Assembly (NCBI GenBank): GCA_029582165.1
Contig: CM055870.1
Span: forward strand, 4,675,332 to 4,739,331
From: Portulaca oleracea
Taxonomy: Eukaryota > Streptophyta > Magnoliopsida > Caryophyllales > Portulacaceae
Length of the DNA: 64,000 bases
Reading direction: 5' to 3'
Position 1 is the stretch's first letter. Each line of letters begins with the position of its first letter. This document shows positions 37,540 through 49,391 of this stretch, piece by piece. Both the position numbers and the translations under genes were made by a program. The notes beneath the pieces were generated by a model that was not told where the DNA came from, did not search any database, and saw nothing but the letters and a program-made list of their open reading frames with translations.

Positions 37540-40500
37540 TCAGAGTTTAGCAACGAGTCCATTCGTAACGTGCTTAGCAGCCACGCCGTTGCTGTCTTTG
37601 ACGTCGGATTCACATGCTGCACTTGGTGGGACATCAACGGCTGGTGAACAATTGAAGAACCCATGGGGCTACAAACCAATCATGAAAAGAGTGAGTTTCT
37701 GCTGTCAAAGGACATACTTGAGTGACTGACATGGTACAAGTATTGATAGTCCCATCAGTTTCAGTTTCGGTTTCACATCAGATGAGGGGAAATAGAACAT
37801 GCATTCTTACATCTTCATAAGAGTAACTTCACTTTTTCTAACTTTGGTCATGGCCCAATTACAGTCTCGTTCAGTTTGTATCACCTTATCCTAGGCAATT
37901 TCGTGTTTGCTATCAATTGGCTCAAATATTGAACACACTAGTATTGGTCACAATAAGTTCAAGAGAGGTTAGTTCATTTTATGCCAGTCTAGGCATCATT
38001 TGGCAGGCTCAAACTGTGCATAAAATGGTACTGACCACGGGTTTTTTCAAGTTGGGTAAGTTTGTACCAACACGGCCAGGGTAAGGTAAGTTTCATTCTA
38101 CAGAATACTACACTAGAAAAGATGGCCTGCTATAGTAAACAGGAGTATGAGAGAGAATTGTCGGATCAAATCAGAGTTCATATTATACCATGTGATTATT
38201 CATCTAAGGACGACGGAGATGTTGAACAAAGAATGACAATGAACATAGTTTTTCTTTTAAAAAAAATTAAAGAAGGTCAAGCAAGGAAAGAGTGGATTAC
38301 CATAAGCATGAAGCCCACGCGCTCCACAGGCATAACAGGCCAGTCCTCAAGTCGAGGTATATGTGTCACTCCAAATACATACCTGCAGCAAGTAGGATAG
38401 GACATGGGTAAAGTTGACCAAAAACAATGTGCAGTAGAATAGTGTGAACTTTGCAACATTCCCACCACATAATAACACAACCATTCTTTAACATATGTAA
38501 CACAGCTATGCAAAAAATGCAGTTAAAAAACTGATAAAAATTTGCCCACTTCTCACAAAGGTGAAAAGGCAATGCAAGCAATTTTTCTAAGTTCAATTTC
38601 TGTGCCTCTTTGAAGTATGACCAGTTAGATAGATCTCAATGTAAGGTTCTAAGTTCTAACTGATCAACCTTTCTACAATCTAGCGGTCACAGTTGCTACA
38701 ATCATGCCAAGCAATAAAAAAGCACTAGTCTTAAAGAAAAAAGTTCAAGATGAAAGCATACAAGTACAATTCACGGGCAGAGGACTAAAATTCCCAGTGG
38801 CAGAATCACATCTATATCAACACACGCACGCGCGCACACACAAAGTATGCCGATTGCCAAAGAATTGGAATTGTTTTTTAACTCTAGCTTCACCTGAAAT
38901 TCTGGCAAATTATATACTTGGGCAGAGACAGGTGGGAACAAGTGAGAAACAAACACAAAGGTGTAGTGACTGACAGCCAACCCCCCCCCCCCCAAAAAAA
39001 AAAAAAGAATTTAAAAAAAATAAGTAAAAGGTATGTATCCAGTTAAGGTTCACGAAATTACAATGCAGGCAGGTTTACAACCAAGAAACCCAGCAAAGAA
39101 CATTTCAATACATCATGAAACTGCTTATAATACATGCATGTGCATAATTTGAATCTGTGAAAAGTATGAGAACAGGAACTTACCAGAGAACTATATCAGC
39201 TTCATCCAAGGACCGATTTTGCTTAACCCAAGTTGCTAAACCCTCCCCAATACGCGGATTTTGGTTTGGAAATTCGCCACCTGGATACATCTCATCACGC
39301 GAATAAGGAGTGACCCAAAGGTTATGTTTCAAGAAGGCAGCTCTTCTCAGGAATTTTGCTTCCGGGCCAGCTAATGGCATACAGTTTGAACCAGGAACCA
39401 ACTTGTAGCCAGTCGGTTGGCCAGTACGGTTAACTGTTCTGGTATTTCGAACCTGAATTATGATTTCAGATGTGTCAAACAAGGATCCACCACGTAATGT
39501 ATGCGAAGTGTGAAGGCTTAAAAATATATCACTGTAGAGTTTATACAAAGTTACTAGTGTATTTCCAGTGCTAAGTTAGACTACTAGAACATTTCTAAAT
39601 GCTAAATTTCCCAACAAACAGCAAATATTCAACTCCTGAATACTCCAACAGACTGTGGAAAGGTCCAAAAATAACTGGAGTTTGGCATTGATAAAGGATG
39701 TTTTATTTGGTGAAGCTATCTTACAATCCAGTGGCGGGCAGACAGTGGGTCGCAATCACGCATTGCTTCCAATTCAGACCTCAGCAGTTTCTCCTCTGCA
39801 TAGAATGCATTATTATGAATATTGTCCTTCCCAGCCTCCTCAACCTTCACATTCAACTCAACAACCTGCAATGAAGAAAAAACAAAGAAATAGTTGGGAA
39901 ATGCAATGCATCTAAGATAATAATGAAAAAACACAAGGTTCAATACTATATTATCATGACTAGTACGGAGAAAAAGCACAACCTTTAGTCATTGACCATT
40001 TTTATTAGTGACCCGCCAAGGCAAGCAATTCAATTAGGAGGCATATCATCCCATAAGGATAAGAAGAGTTTTTTCTTTCCTTTTTTTCTACGAAAAATAC
40101 GTGAATAAGATCACAGAACTAGCATCCTACAAAAATTATGGACATCTCTAGTGAAGACTACCCACCACGTTGGCCAAACAAGGAAGAGCTGAACTTCCCA
40201 TTATCCCAAAAATAGATTCTCAGTGAAATTGTCTTTCAACTTTCAAGTGCCATAGAGGAGTTTCAACTTTCAAGTGCCATAGAGGAGTTTCAACTTTCAA
40301 GTCCCTCCAAAAATCTTCAGTTCCTTCTCTCCAAATATTGATGCAATCCTTGAAGTGTACATCCAAAACAAGGGTAAGCAGACTTTGTGTAATCCTTAAA
40401 GTATGTCTCTCCTGTGGAATGCCAGCATTTGAATGTGTGTTTCAAATTTATGTTACTCAGGAACGGTTCAATTGTTCAAATAGGCAGACATGGGTACATG

Positions 40501-43264
40501 TGCAGGGTTCAAACCTACCATTATTTTTCAGAGCTTCAATTATTAGAGGAACAGGGGGATATATTAGAGCAAAAGTTTACCCACCGCAGAATTCAAGCTC
40601 TATTTTCGGAGACAGTTTTATTGTGGAGAGCCAAGTGCTCTATTGTGGTACAAAGATGTTTCTTTCAGATTTGATAGATAAAATTATGCTTGAGGATCTA
40701 ACGGTATGATGATTTCCTCTTTCCCTTAGCATATACGTATGAATCGTTGGTGTCTAGTTAACACAAATTTTTTGTTACTTGTAAAAAACTAAAGATGTAA
40801 AAGGTCTCCTACCACAATCAGAGAACATCGACCAAAATGAGATGATCGGACTAAGTACCATAGATTTAAAGCCTCAGTTGCATTGTAGATTTGTAGGCAT
40901 CACTGTAATGGCACCGAAACACCCCCCCCCCCCCACACACACACACAAAAGAGGGGGTGGCTAGAAAACATGGACTATATTTCAGGGGGGAAAAAAATCT
41001 TGTACATATACATTGGCTATAGGATGGGGCCCTGTTGAATCTAATAAGAAAAAGAAGCATTCCTAGTGATCAAGTGCCTTCATGAGGAACAATACAAATG
41101 AAACTGATCCAAAAAGTCTAATAATTTTACCTGATTTAGAGCTTCACCCGGCTTGCTGTCAACTGCCATATCCATACGAGCAACAAAAAAATGTTGATGC
41201 ACTGGTGCATACAAACCTGGTGCAATCATTGTACCATATTTTCGAACTTCACCAGGCAGAAGTGCTCCTAAACTGAGAATTCCAGTAAGTTTAACCTCAG
41301 CCTCAATTTTGCCGTCCTGTAAGAAAATAAAGTCAAAGTTATAAGATAAACTAACCAGAATATGCAGGCCGAATCAGAATTTCAAGTGACAAAGAGGTTC
41401 TATCAATGTGTCTTAATCTCTTTGAAAATGGCAGACAAATTCTCAGCCATCACTAGCATGTCACCATTTCCCATCACATTTTAGAAAAAGTAAAGGAAAA
41501 GGGACTCAACAGAGGGAAGAGTGCAGAGCCACTTACCTGGTAGAAGTGCCAGTAGAAACCATACTCATAATTTGCCACCGTACAAATGAAGGATACAGTT
41601 AACCTCCTCGACCTTCTGACTTCAGCTAAACCAGTTCGCCAATCTTGATGCTTCCATAATATCCCATGGTCTTCCTCATGCAAGCAGACACAATTTTCAA
41701 TTGTTTCGACACCCCCAGTGAAATTTGTAAAGTGGGCGTCAAAGTATTTGATGTAACCTAAACAATCACAGCCCTGGAGAGAAATCAAATCATCACTCAT
41801 TATTCTGTGCACAGTTGTTATAAAATGTAGCATACCAAATAACCTGACTTAAAACCTAGAAGCACAGAGAACAATAATGAATAAGGGTCAACCTTCTTAA
41901 GAGAATGAGCATTCTTTCCCAAACCATCTTCACCAGCATCAAATGCATTCTTCCTGTAATGTGGTTCATTAGGATCACCATATGGGACCACCATCTCAAC
42001 AAAACTTAACCTATGGGCCACATTACGGCGGCCTCTATTCCCATCAACATATGCAACAGAATGTATGACTAAGCCTTCTCTTGGGGTAAAACCAACACGA
42101 AAACTCCACTGCCAGGAAGAATCAAGCAAGAATTCAGAGGAAGTAGGTTAAACAATCTGTATTAGAGAGCAATATACCACAGATGAAATAAAAGGTTGCA
42201 AGGTACGACTTCAATTCAGATTGAATAAGGACCTTCTGCCACTCAACAAAATTGCCATTAACACGAAAACTTGGGCCTTCTGGTTGAAGAATCTCCAGTG
42301 GTTTCACATCACTTCGATCAACACCTCCTCTTGTTTCACCAGCAGTGTAATTTCTCAGCGGGTCAGCTGGTGGTAAAGGAACAAGCTTCTTGTCTTCAAA
42401 TTCGACTACTACCATATTTTGCATATCAACGAGGACATGGATTCCTTCAACTGGACGAGCATAACCATTCTCCATGGGACAGTCACTCTCAGTCTCAGTT
42501 CTGCAGAAAATCAGTGGCTTAGCAAGCCTTCGACTTGGGGCATCAGCCTCACTATAATAACCAACACACCTGCAAAGTAGACATGGAATATAAGTGATAA
42601 CGGAAAACCTGAAAAATACAGTGCTTACATATTTATAGCTCACCATGCATCCACCATAACAAGATCCATATCCTCTATACCCCTCTTTCTCATGGCCTCA
42701 CAAAATGGGGGATATTCCTTCACAACTGCTTCACATTCAGCATATTCAACAGCATCCTGTAATTACATATTGAGCCACAGGTCAATAAAAATGGAAGTAG
42801 AAACTACAAAAAAGGAATACAACTACTGATATGAGCACAACTAAGTAAAAATATTAATCACAGTTCCTTGGTTATACAGAAGCAAGTGTCCAATCCAAGA
42901 CAAAGAGATTTGACAGAACTGCCTCTGAGGACAGGAGACAACAGCTAACGAATGGTATGGGGATTGATCCAGAAGACATTGCAATAGGAAGTTGGGCAGA
43001 AGTAATTTCCCCAGTTCATCCCCTAAGGGTCCGTTTGGACCTTGGAAAACAACATGGAAAAAAAAATATTTTGGAAAATGAAAATTTTTCCTTTGTTTGG
43101 ATTGAAGAAAAGGGAATGGAAAAAAATAGTTGGAAAATTGCATGGAAAATTTGGAGTAACAATGAATAAAAAAATTTCCCTTCAAAAATGAAAGGAAAGT
43201 TGGGAGAAAAATTTTGGATCAAAGCCAACCTTTCTCTTCATCCTCTCTCTAACTCGTTTCTCTG

Positions 43265-43298
<34 letters not shown>

Positions 43299-43463
43299 TC
43301 TCTAACTCTCTTCTCTCTCTCTCTCTCTCTCTAACTTTCTTCTCTCTCGCTCGCTCTCTCTCTTCTCTCTTCTCTCTCTCTCTAACTCTCTTCTCTCTTT
43401 CTCTCGCGCTCTCACTCTTCTCTCTCTCTAAGTCTCTTCTCTTTCTTCTATCTCTCTCTTTAA

Positions 43464-43499
<36 letters not shown>

Positions 43500-43566
43500 C
43501 TCTCTCTCTAACTATCTTCTCTCTCTCTCTCGCTCTCTCTCCAACTCTCTCTCTCTCTAACTATCT

Positions 43567-43601
<35 letters not shown>

Positions 43602-43700
43602 TTTCTCTCACTCGGTCGCTCTCTCTCTCTCTAACTCTCTTTTCTCTCTCTTTGTCACTCTCTCTCTCTCTCTCTAACTCTCTTTGTCTCTGTAAGTATC

Positions 43701-43741
<41 letters not shown>

Positions 43742-46385
43742 CCCAAATTACATCATATGATATAGAAAAATGAAACTTGATACTTACAAGTTTTCTTGCA
43801 AATTTTATTTTTCCATGTATTTTTCCTCAAACCAAACAAGGAAAAGAAAATTGAATATAAAATCATTTTTTTTCCTTCAAAATTTTACTTAAACCAAACA
43901 AGAGAAAGAAATTTACTTTACCCCAAAAAAATTTTCCTCCTAATTTTTTTTTCCACGAGATTTTTTTCCATCCAGTTTTCCTAGGTCCAAACGTACCCTA
44001 AGTGTACTAATAACTAATAAGAATGCAGGCCAAATAGGATGTCAGTCACCATGTTAATCCAAACGATCCTAACTTTTCCTATTCCATAGAATCTGAGGTT
44101 ATTCAGGCCCTTCTTAACAGTCTGACACAGTTTTTTTTTTTTCCTGAAATCAGCAATGCTCATAGTTGAAAGCACGTTGAGCAAACATGGTTAAGCCCAC
44201 AAGAAATTCAGAATAGAACCACAATCACATATGATACTAAAATGAAACCACCATTAGTAATGAATGACGAAAGCTTGAGAACAGTGCAATCAAAGTGGTT
44301 GACAGATCGGAATACCTTCTATGATAATTGCAAAGCAAATGGAATTGGATAAAATCTATGACAAATGATTCGTCCTTTTGAGATCCCTAGTGGACCATTT
44401 ACATGGTGCACAGTCATCAAGCTCAATTCAAAGCAGAATGTAGTGGACTAACTATCGAAAACAAGGAAGACAACATCACCAAATAAAAATAATATACAAG
44501 TGATTCATGAACCAACATGAATATTTTCAAATGGTAAACAGGCGACATACCATGGGCGGTTGGACATCAGGAATAACTTTTGATGAAATGACTTTACCCC
44601 TGTGGTGACCACCTCGAGTTACAGCATGAACTTGGGTGAGTTCAACAATCCATACACTAGTCTCATTTGACTTTTTATTGTAGACAACAAGTCTTGCCAG
44701 CCGTGGGGGGAGTTTAGTTGGTATGACAGGTCGGCCTTTTATCCTTGGCATCAATGATGGCTGAAAAGGAGGAAAGAAATATGCATCGGCCATGGCAACA
44801 ACATGCTTTTCTGGCTCCACCAGAACCACCTCAATGAACCGCATGCTATCTCTAACCTGGTGAAAGATACAAGGAAATGAAGGTGAAAAACAAAAGAGAA
44901 AGAGAATGAATCTAGTATATGGCAAAAGGGTCAACATGCAACATTTGATATCCACCAACAGAAACCTAAACAGATCAATGCACAAAAATAATGCAAACCT
45001 CTGGAGTTGCTCCAGCTGCCCTGACAGTAGCAACTGCCACTTTGATCTCAGTAGCAGAAAGTGGATCCAATGGGTGGCTAGTTTGAGCCCTCAGAGTCAT
45101 CGGAACCCCTGTAAAACAAGCGGTGAGACAGAAAGAAAGATCATAAAGTTAATAATTTCCCAAATTGCACGTGTGGTCAGATATAAATGGCAAAGAGCCA
45201 AATACCCCATTCACATCAGAAGCAAATGGATTGGGAGGGACAAGCATGACCTATCCATCTATTGTAACCCACCAAACAAAAGCCTGGGACAGGTCAAGCC
45301 TTCATCTTGATAAATATCCATTTACATATGAATTCATCCACTAACAAAACAATACAGAGCACTCTTAAGGCTTAAGCAGCTCAAGGAATCAGATTTACAT
45401 ATATTGGATTTGAACGCAATGGACAAATTACTCGTATTGATTTGATTTTCTTTTTTGGTTATCATGTGCTTGTTTTTATGGTGTCTCCTTGCCCACCTTG
45501 TCCTCTCCATGTACTAATATTAGTGGCCTTTGGGTGCAAACGAAGGAACAGTTTATAGTTCAAAAGCTTCATGCAACCTGCTTCCTATCGAATCCCTGGC
45601 TAGATTACCACTGACCTACCTAATGTCACTGATTTATGTTTGATGTTTGAAAAACAATTAAAACAGCTGGTCACACTCATTAATAACGTCCGCCAAGGAT
45701 GAAATCATGAAAATTAGTAACGCGTTGAGTTTAGCCGTCAGAATAGAAACTTATAATGCAAGCAGCATCAGTCAGTATGACACTCACTTGAAGAATCAAC
45801 TAAGTCTAAAGATGGGCACCTTCCAGACTGTCAACAAGATGATTTGAACAGGTGAAATGGTGATAATTTGCACTTTGAGACATGAAATTGACTAGAGTTG
45901 AGACAGTGAAATTGAATTTGAACATCGTAAAATCAACACATTTTCCAGCTAATCCACAAAGTCCAAACTAGATACGCATTCTTATTTGTAGTTACAGAAT
46001 CAGGACAATGTTTCAAACAAACTGCAAAATAAGCATCAAATACCTAAACAAACCATCTAAATCATTCATTCTAACAACAAAAACAGAGCTCATCAGTTCA
46101 CCATTCCAGTTCCAGACCTCAGATACACACACAAACATTCTCAGAGAAAGAGAGGTAACCTTTAGGTTTAGCAGCAACGGCAGCAGCAGTAGCAGTAGGA
46201 CTTTCAGGAAGCGTCTCAACGGCGCGTATCAAGTTCGACGGTGCCTTCACTCCGGCGATCAGATCGGAACTCTCCGACGAGGCGCCGGAACTGGCAGGAT
46301 TCGGCCGGAGTATGATCGGCGAATGGCGGCATTTTCCGGCGACACATGCGGCGGAAGACGTCGTTTTTTGCGGAGTTGAGGCCAT
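37540..46385 (-). CDS. CuAO: Primary amine oxidase (copper/topaquinone), predicted peroxisomal
   Basis: Oxidises primary amines (polyamines such as putrescine in plants) to aldehyde, ammonia and hydrogen peroxide. Twelve exons, read from right to left: 46385-46160, 45108-44999, 44856-44551, 42756-42644, 42569-42233, 42108-41893, 41773-41537, 41316-41131, 39865-39725, 39452-39184, 38382-38301, 37668-37540. All have GT-AG borders and matching phases, giving 783 residues from [11 protein letters not shown]. The topaquinone precursor is Tyr505 in TVANYEYGF (codon 41569-41567). The probable catalytic base is Asp448 in IKYFDAHF. Copper ligands are His555 and His557 in PVHQHFF, with His743 in PHGFFNCSP. 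The C-terminus VAKL ends in AKL, a type-1 peroxisomal signal, and no secretory signal peptide is visible. This places it with the peroxisomal CuAO-zeta type (At2g42490-like) rather than the apoplastic oxidases. Intron 4 is enlarged by a MITE with a CT microsatellite. Confidence 0.95.
40234..40303. repeat. 27-bp tandem repeat, 2.6 copies, in amine-oxidase intron
   Basis: TTTCAACTTTCAAGTGCCAT followed by AGAGGAG is repeated at 40234-40260 and 40261-40287, with a partial copy to 40303. It lies in the intron between the exons at 39725-39865 and 41131-41316, and has no evident role. Confidence 0.9.
43027..43998. mobile_element. Harbinger-type MITE (TAA TSD) carrying a CT microsatellite, in amine-oxidase intron 4
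   Basis: 972 bp from GGGTCCGTTTGGACC to GGTCCAAACGTACCC, flanked by TAA at 43024-43026 and 43999-44001. The arms repeat TGGAAAA/TTTTCCA phrases in inverted order. Termini and TAA duplications fit PIF/Harbinger-derived Tourist elements. About half the element is expanded (CT)n. Confidence 0.88.
43240..43740. repeat. Interrupted (CT)n microsatellite, about 500 bp
   Basis: Long CT/TC runs broken by periodic TAACT, TTCT and CGCT variants, forming the middle of the MITE. The interruptions suggest local duplication of CT blocks as well as slippage. Length in the real genome is uncertain because such tracts assemble poorly. Confidence 0.95.
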
Positions 46386-47336
46386 TGAAGAGGATTAGAG
46401 AACTGAGAATCGTCGTAGTAGTTGTGATCGCTGCAGAGTGTGTCCGAAAAATCTGACATACAGGCTACAGCAACCCTCGTCTCTCCCTCTCTCTCTAGCT
46501 TTCTCTCTCTTCAGATGGCGGGCAACAAAGAAATGGAGGATTCCGAGGGACAAGTAGATATTTCAGTGAGGCAAAGTTCAATGAACCAATCAAAGGAAGG
46601 GAGGGAGGAAGGATAAGACGGGAAAACTGGAAGATGGACTTTGCTTTCTCCTTTTTGAGAAAAGCCAATTATAATTATTTCTGTTTTTATTTTTTTATTA
46701 CTTTTTAAATTTTATTACTCTCTTGTTACAAAAAAAAAAGTCAAATTATGAAAAAAAATTAAAAAAACAAGTTAGCACTACCAAAAAAAGTGAATTCCAT
46801 CACCAAAAAATTGACAAATTTATACAAAATTTTATAATTATAAATTTATAATTCTTTTACAACTTTTGTAGGGTGAAGATTTTTTTTTTTTGGGAAATAA
46901 GATTAGTCTGATATATCCATTTATGATTGACGCAAATGAATCGATCAAATTCAATTGAATGGCAACATTTTTTTCATATGCATGGCGGGATGTAGATATT
47001 CTTTGCTACGTGTGGTCAATGTGGACTTAGTAAAAATGACTCTAACAGAAATGATCAACTTGAGTTCACCCAAACCAAGCCCAAAAATAGTTGTCATTCA
47101 TATCCGATCTATAGCTAGCATGTTATGTTAGAAGATCAAGCATGAGAATACTTGTGAAGATCTTCACTAACATCAGATGTAATTTGAAAATATTAGTCTC
47201 TTCATACTTCAATTGGAGAAGTAACAATGCTCCCAAAATGAATGAGGATCAACCAACAATGGAGATACTATATTTTCTCCCTAAAAGTAAAACATTCATC
47301 CACAAATGTTATGAATCAAAGCACCCTAAAATAAAA
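46386..47336. other. Intergenic: 5' flank of the amine oxidase gene
   Basis: The first 150 bp contain CTCTCT-rich leader sequence just upstream (minus sense) of the ATG at 46385, probably the 5' UTR. From 46630 the DNA is AT-rich without a gene. Confidence 0.6.
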
Positions 47337-47572
47337 GACTTTTGGAAAGTAATATACTGACTTTAAATATATCGGAATGCAATATATCAATTTTAAAATT
47401 GAATACTAGTATAACGATCTTTAGATTTATTTATTATTAATATAGTATAGCCATGTTAAGTGGTGACATATTAGTTTCCACTCTACCAATCATCAATAGA
47501 TCCAAAAGCAAGATATAAATGTTGATATAGTCCAATACCCCAAGAATCAATGTACTATTGTTCAAAATTTCT
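47337..47572. mobile_element. Foldback MULE-like element, family B, copy 3, short (9-bp TSD)
   Basis: 236 bp starting GACTTTTGGAAAGTAATATA and ending GTTCAAAATTTCT, with AAAATAAAA on both sides (47328-47336 and 47573-47581). Internal CAATACCCCAAGAATCAATG matches the arm text of the larger copies. Most of the core is deleted. Confidence 0.7.
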
Positions 47573-47581
47573 AAAATAAAA

Positions 47582-48817
47582 TAGAAATTTAGGAATATAT
47601 GTATTTGGGACAAACTCGTTGGAAGTGTTTGGATTTACTTTGTCATCACTAATCACCAATATGATGAATGCACAATACATGTACAGTTTTTTATTCATTT
47701 ACCTAAAATCATTTTTAGAACTGATAACTACGAACCTATATTTAGTAATTAATATTAATGAAAAAGTTGCCCTATCATCATTCATATCTTTTCATAATAA
47801 AAAATATTTTAATACTAACTTCAATGAATTCATATTATAAATATATATTAAGAAATATGTTCGTAACTTTTGCTAAATAAAAATACATTAAAATATTATC
47901 ATTTATTTATTGATCATTAACTCTCGTATAGTGTATATTCTATCAGACAAAATCTCATGATAATTCCATAGCAATTAACACGTGGGTAACTTTTATTTAT
48001 GGAAAGTTTTATTTAAGGACCACATTTTTAAAATTAATTTTATGATACCTATATATAAGACAATAGTAACCATTGTTTATGCAAACACATTGGACTAAGG
48101 TGTAACACAAACTCATCATTGGACTTAAGCGATATTCTTTGGATCGGTTAAAATCAGATATGAATTGATTGAATTGGATTGGATAGATTACCTGTCCAAA
48201 GAATATGGCCTTAAAATGAGACTTTAAGAGCATTGCACACATTATGCACCAATGAAATGTTTGGTTCATAAATTTTGACGAATAAAAAACTTTTATTTGA
48301 GTTTCATTTTTTACTTTATTGAGATTCATAATTTTACAATTATATTTGGAAATTTGTTTTGGGCAGAGAAGATTTTTAAGTTTTAACCAGAGATCTTTTT
48401 CTCATAATATTACCGTACGCAACATGCTAGAATACTTGCTGCGAACATGCCTCTCATAATATTACCGTACGCATACTTGCTATCATAATATTACCGTACG
48501 CATACTTGCTAGGAACATGTGGTGCACTGGTGCATGAAGTAATTTCATGGGGAAAGACTTTCTGAGGAACTTTATGGAGAAAATATTTTCTCATCCATTT
48601 ACCACAACCAAGCAAAGTTTGTCCAATTGAAAAAGTTTACTAATTTTCCTAATTAAATTTTGAAACAAAACGCATTATATTTGAATAAATTACGAAAAGC
48701 ATTATTTTTCACTTTTGAAGTTGACAATGGCTGAATACTAATCAAATCCATTTTAATGATTATTAAGTAGATAATTGGATTAAGTGAACTCGACAAAAGT
48801 TTCATACATTTAATAAA
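47582..48817. other. Intergenic, AT-rich, no gene
   Basis: No coding region with recognisable features. A short triplicated sequence is listed at 48401-48520. Near 48140-48210 an inverted pair (GATATTCTTTGGATCGGTTA against TGTCCAAAGAATATGGCC) suggests a further small foldback. Confidence 0.55.
48401..48520. repeat. Triplicated TCATAATATTACCGTACGCA sequence
   Basis: TCATAATATTACCGTACGCA occurs at about 48402, 48454 and 48483, the last two followed by TACTTGCTA. It is a local direct duplication of unknown origin. TAATATTAC happens to equal the conserved geminivirus nonanucleotide, but no stem or iterons support such an origin. Confidence 0.85.
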
Positions 48818-49356
48818 GGGTTTTTTGGATGCTAATATACTGGACTTTTAGGATATTGGACAATAATGCACTGAACTTTGACCTTGGACAATAATACACT
48901 GTACTTAGGGGGTGTTGAACAATAATGCACTTAGGCACCGTTCTTTTGTACGTTAACGCACCGAAACGCAACGCAAAATATACAAAACCTAAAGCACCTT
49001 AACGCAACCCAAACGTACCTTAGCACAATGTACTATTCATCTTTCTCTTAAAAATAAAAAAGTTTCCCCAAACTATTATTTCCCAAACGCAACCAAACAC
49101 ACCTTAACGCACCCTAACGCAACTTTCCGAAACGCAAACGTAACGCAACGCATAAAAGAACGGTGCCTTAGTACGATGGCTAACTTGGTGGCAATCCTAT
49201 TTAGCGCGTGGAGGAGATGAATTGGTCCAAAAATATTTATCTTCTCGGTCTGTCGTGTAAGATTGTCACCAAGTTCGCCACCGTCGAAATTGTCCAAAAT
49301 CAAAGTTCAATGTATTATTGTCCAATACCCCAAAAGTTATTAGCGTCCAAATTTCC
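48818..49356. mobile_element. Foldback MULE-like element, family B, copy 4 (perfect 9-bp TSD), with nested MITE
   Basis: 539 bp from GGGTTTTTTGGATGCTAATA to TAGCGTCCAAATTTCC, with perfect TTTAATAAA duplications at 48809-48817 and 49357-49365. The arms repeat GACAATAATGCACTGAACTT in inverted order, and the core (GGTGGCAATCC, CGCGTGGAGGAGATGAATTG) also inverts. A Tourist-like MITE is inserted at 48934-49167. Confidence 0.9.
48934..49167. mobile_element. Tourist/Harbinger-like MITE (TTA TSD), nested in a family B element
   Basis: GGCACCGTTCTTTTGTACGT to CGCATAAAAGAACGGTGCC, flanked by TTA at 48931-48933 and 49168-49170. The termini are a perfect 14-bp inverted pair. The interior is runs of ACGCAACGCA/CCTTAACGCA, unlike the CCACAA interiors of its relatives. 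Confidence 0.92.
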
Positions 49357-49391
49357 TTTAATAAATAATGTGACTATGTGATTAACATACC

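Noticed and set aside
38982..39005. C-run followed by A-run, as a processed-pseudogene tail
   Set aside because: No retrocopied coding sequence adjoins it; simple homopolymer tracts in an intron.
40338..40709. Plus-strand open frame inside an amine-oxidase intron
   Set aside because: No recognisable protein family and it lies wholly within the intron on the opposite strand.
48401..48520. CRISPR-like spaced repeats
   Set aside because: Plant nuclear context, irregular spacing and only three copies; a local duplication.
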